Program-made: the position numbers and the translations under genes
Shown here: positions 34,769 to 35,797 of the stretch, piece after piece
Numbering within the stretch: position 1 is the stretch's first letter
Layout: every line of letters starts with the position of its first letter
NCBI GenBank assembly: GCA_017434555.1
Contig: JAFRFB010000086.1
Location: forward strand, 1 to 35,797
Direction of reading: 5' to 3'
DNA length: 35,797 nucleotides
Origin: Methanobrevibacter sp.
Lineage (GTDB): Archaea > Methanobacteriota > Methanobacteria > Methanobacteriales > Methanobacteriaceae
The notes under the pieces: model-generated
What the model was told of the DNA's origin: nothing
Databases searched by the model: none
The model's input: only the letters and a program-made list of their open reading frames with translations

Positions 34769-34793
34769 TTTTTTCAGACAAATAGGAGTATAA

Positions 34794-35552
34794 GTGAGCG
34801 AAAATATTTTAATTGAGTTGAAAGGTTTAACCAAAAGTTATGGGTATGGCGATACGAAATATTTCGCTCTAAAAGATTTTGACCTCACCATTAAACGCGG
34901 CGAATTTATTATGATTATGGGGCCATCGGGTTGTGGCAAAACTACACTACTGAATATCATTGGCCTACTAGATCGTGCTACCAGAGGTGAATATATTTTA
35001 AATGGCGAAAATGTTGCCAATATTTCTATGCGTCGTCAAGCCAAACTTCGTGCTAAAAAGATTGGCTTTGTCTTTCAGAATTTTAATCTAATAGAAGATT
35101 TACCGATTATTGATAATGTTTCCCTCCCTTTAGTTTATACTGGCTATTCTAAAACCGCACAACTCAAAAACGCCTCATCTGCGCTCAGGCGCTTTCATCT
35201 TCAAGAAAAAGAATACTACTTACCATATCAACTATCCGGTGGTCAGCAGCAAAGAGTAGCAATAGCACGTGCTATTGTGAATGACCCTGAAATTATTTTG
35301 GCAGATGAGCCTACTGGTAACCTAGACTCACGCTCGTCTCATGTTGTGATGGAAGAGCTAAAGGCCATCCATGAAGAAGGCAACACTATTATTATGGTTA
35401 CCCATAATCCGGCACTTACTGTTTATGCTACCCGTGTTATTAATATGTTGGATGGTCAAATTGATACCGATATTAAAACTGTAGAAGATCAAAACCTTCC
35501 CCAACCCATTAGCGTCAAAATTAAAAAACGTAAAAAATCTCGGAGAAAATAA
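34794..35552 (+). CDS. ABC transporter ATPase, MacB/LolD type
   Basis: 252 residues, GTG start with AGGAG 6 nt upstream. Walker A is [10 protein letters not shown] (about 42-51), the Q-loop is FVFQNFNL, the signature is [14 protein letters not shown], and Walker B plus D-loop is [13 protein letters not shown], the wording typical of the MacB/LolD/FtsE group. A lysine/arginine-rich tail ends the protein. The stop is immediately followed by the ATG of a MacB-like permease, its partner. Such transporters drive mechanotransmission or export of peptides, lipoproteins or antibiotics. The substrate is unknown. Confidence 0.94.
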   Translation: MSENILIELKGLTKSYGYGDTKYFALKDFDLTIKRGEFIMIMGPSGCGKTTLLNIIGLLDRATRGEYILNGENVANISMRRQAKLRAKKIGFVFQNFNLIEDLPIIDNVSLPLVYTGYSKTAQLKNASSALRRFHLQEKEYYLPYQLSGGQQQRVAIARAIVNDPEIILADEPTGNLDSRSSHVVMEELKAIHEEGNTIIMVTHNPALTVYATRVINMLDGQIDTDIKTVEDQNLPQPISVKIKKRKKSRRK

Positions 35553-35797
35553 ATGGCTACTTTATTTAGGACTCATCTTAGATTGGCACGTACTTCTATC
35601 AAAGAGAATCGTACTCGTTCATTTTTAACTTGTCTCGGTATTGCTATTGGGGTGGCAAGTATAGTACTAATACTTTCTCTTATGGGTGGGATTTCGAATC
35701 TTATTAAAAACGAAATTAGTGAAATAGGTTCAGACTTAATTGTGGTCAGACCAAACTCCACTAAAGACTCCGTTACTAGTGTAATAGAAGAATTAAC
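35553..35797 (+). CDS. MacB-like ABC transporter permease, 3' end cut by window edge
   Basis: 81 codons are visible from ATG 35553, directly after the stop of the ATPase gene. The N-terminus MATLFRTHLRLARTSIKENR is followed by the first membrane helix (SFLTCLGIAIGVASIVLILSL, about 23-43) and the start of the extracytoplasmic MacB_PCD domain (EISEIGSDLIVVRP). This start pattern is typical of MacB/FtsX-type permeases. The rest of the protein lies outside the window. Confidence 0.9.
   Translation, partial: MATLFRTHLRLARTSIKENRTRSFLTCLGIAIGVASIVLILSLMGGISNLIKNEISEIGSDLIVVRPNSTKDSVTSVIEEL

Noticed and set aside
34640-34790. Tiny open frames beginning at AAGGAATG in the tRNA-derived repeats (13 and 19 codons)
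   Set aside because: The purine stretch touches the ATG, leaving no spacing for a ribosome-binding site, and the peptides are simply translations of the copied tRNA end.
1-35797. CRISPR array, insertion sequence with transposase, rRNA or UGA recoding
   Set aside because: No spaced direct-repeat array, transposase or rRNA was seen, and UGA clearly ends genes such as dnaN and recF.

Overview
The window looks like a chromosomal segment of a Candidate Phyla Radiation bacterium, most likely a Saccharibacteria (TM7)-type epibiont. This placement is inferred from gene content, not from a database search. The DNA is AT-rich, coding is compact with many 1-20 bp gene overlaps, and UGA is used as a stop (dnaN, recF), which argues against the UGA-recoded Gracilibacteria and Absconditabacteria. 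The lysozyme-like part of one surface protein resembles a domain I know from Actinobacteria, the usual hosts of Saccharibacteria.

Layout. (1) 1-6728, minus strand: an edge-truncated membrane-anchored protein, a 1044-residue secreted cell-wall hydrolase with several catalytic modules, and uvrA. (2) 6806-15277, mostly plus strand: a surface-polymer operon (gtrA, GT2, ABC-2 permease and Wzt-type ATPase, a CDP-glycerol glycerophosphotransferase-like protein, a GT-B-like protein, a TagD-like cytidylyltransferase, an acyltransferase), with galE facing the other way. (3) 15290-25041, minus strand: UDP-galactopyranose mutase, two GT2 enzymes, a DPM1-like GT2, a polytopic membrane protein, a lysozyme-like protein with three R-type lectin domains, a small anchored protein and a CotH-family kinase. 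(4) 25064-27094: a LexA-like winged-helix protein without peptidase domain, divergent from an LCP ligase. (5) 27272-33244: the replication-origin neighbourhood, jag-yidC-rnpA-rpmH on the minus strand and dnaA-dnaN-recF on the plus strand. (6) 33257-35797: a TrmA/RlmD-type methyltransferase carrying a structured in-frame insertion, tRNA-Ser(GGA) followed by tandem copies of its 3' end, and a MacB/LolD-like ABC transporter cut by the window edge.

How it fits together. The polymer genes supply activated sugars (GalE, Glf), CDP-glycerol (TagD), assembly enzymes, an export ABC pair and a wall-attachment ligase (LCP), consistent with a teichoic-acid-like or galactan-containing surface polymer. The hydrolase, lectin and CotH proteins are candidates for remodelling, binding or attacking cell envelopes.

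The strongest cross-cutting signal is regulatory. About a dozen genes begin 6-8 nt after a TATAAT-like box, usually the extended form TGnTATAAT, with no room for a Shine-Dalgarno sequence, so the mRNAs should be leaderless. Four such boxes contain, or are built from, the stop codon of the preceding gene. This also settles several start codons (6806, 9270, 20926). No gene-free stretch exceeds 300 bases. I saw no transposase, CRISPR array or rRNA.
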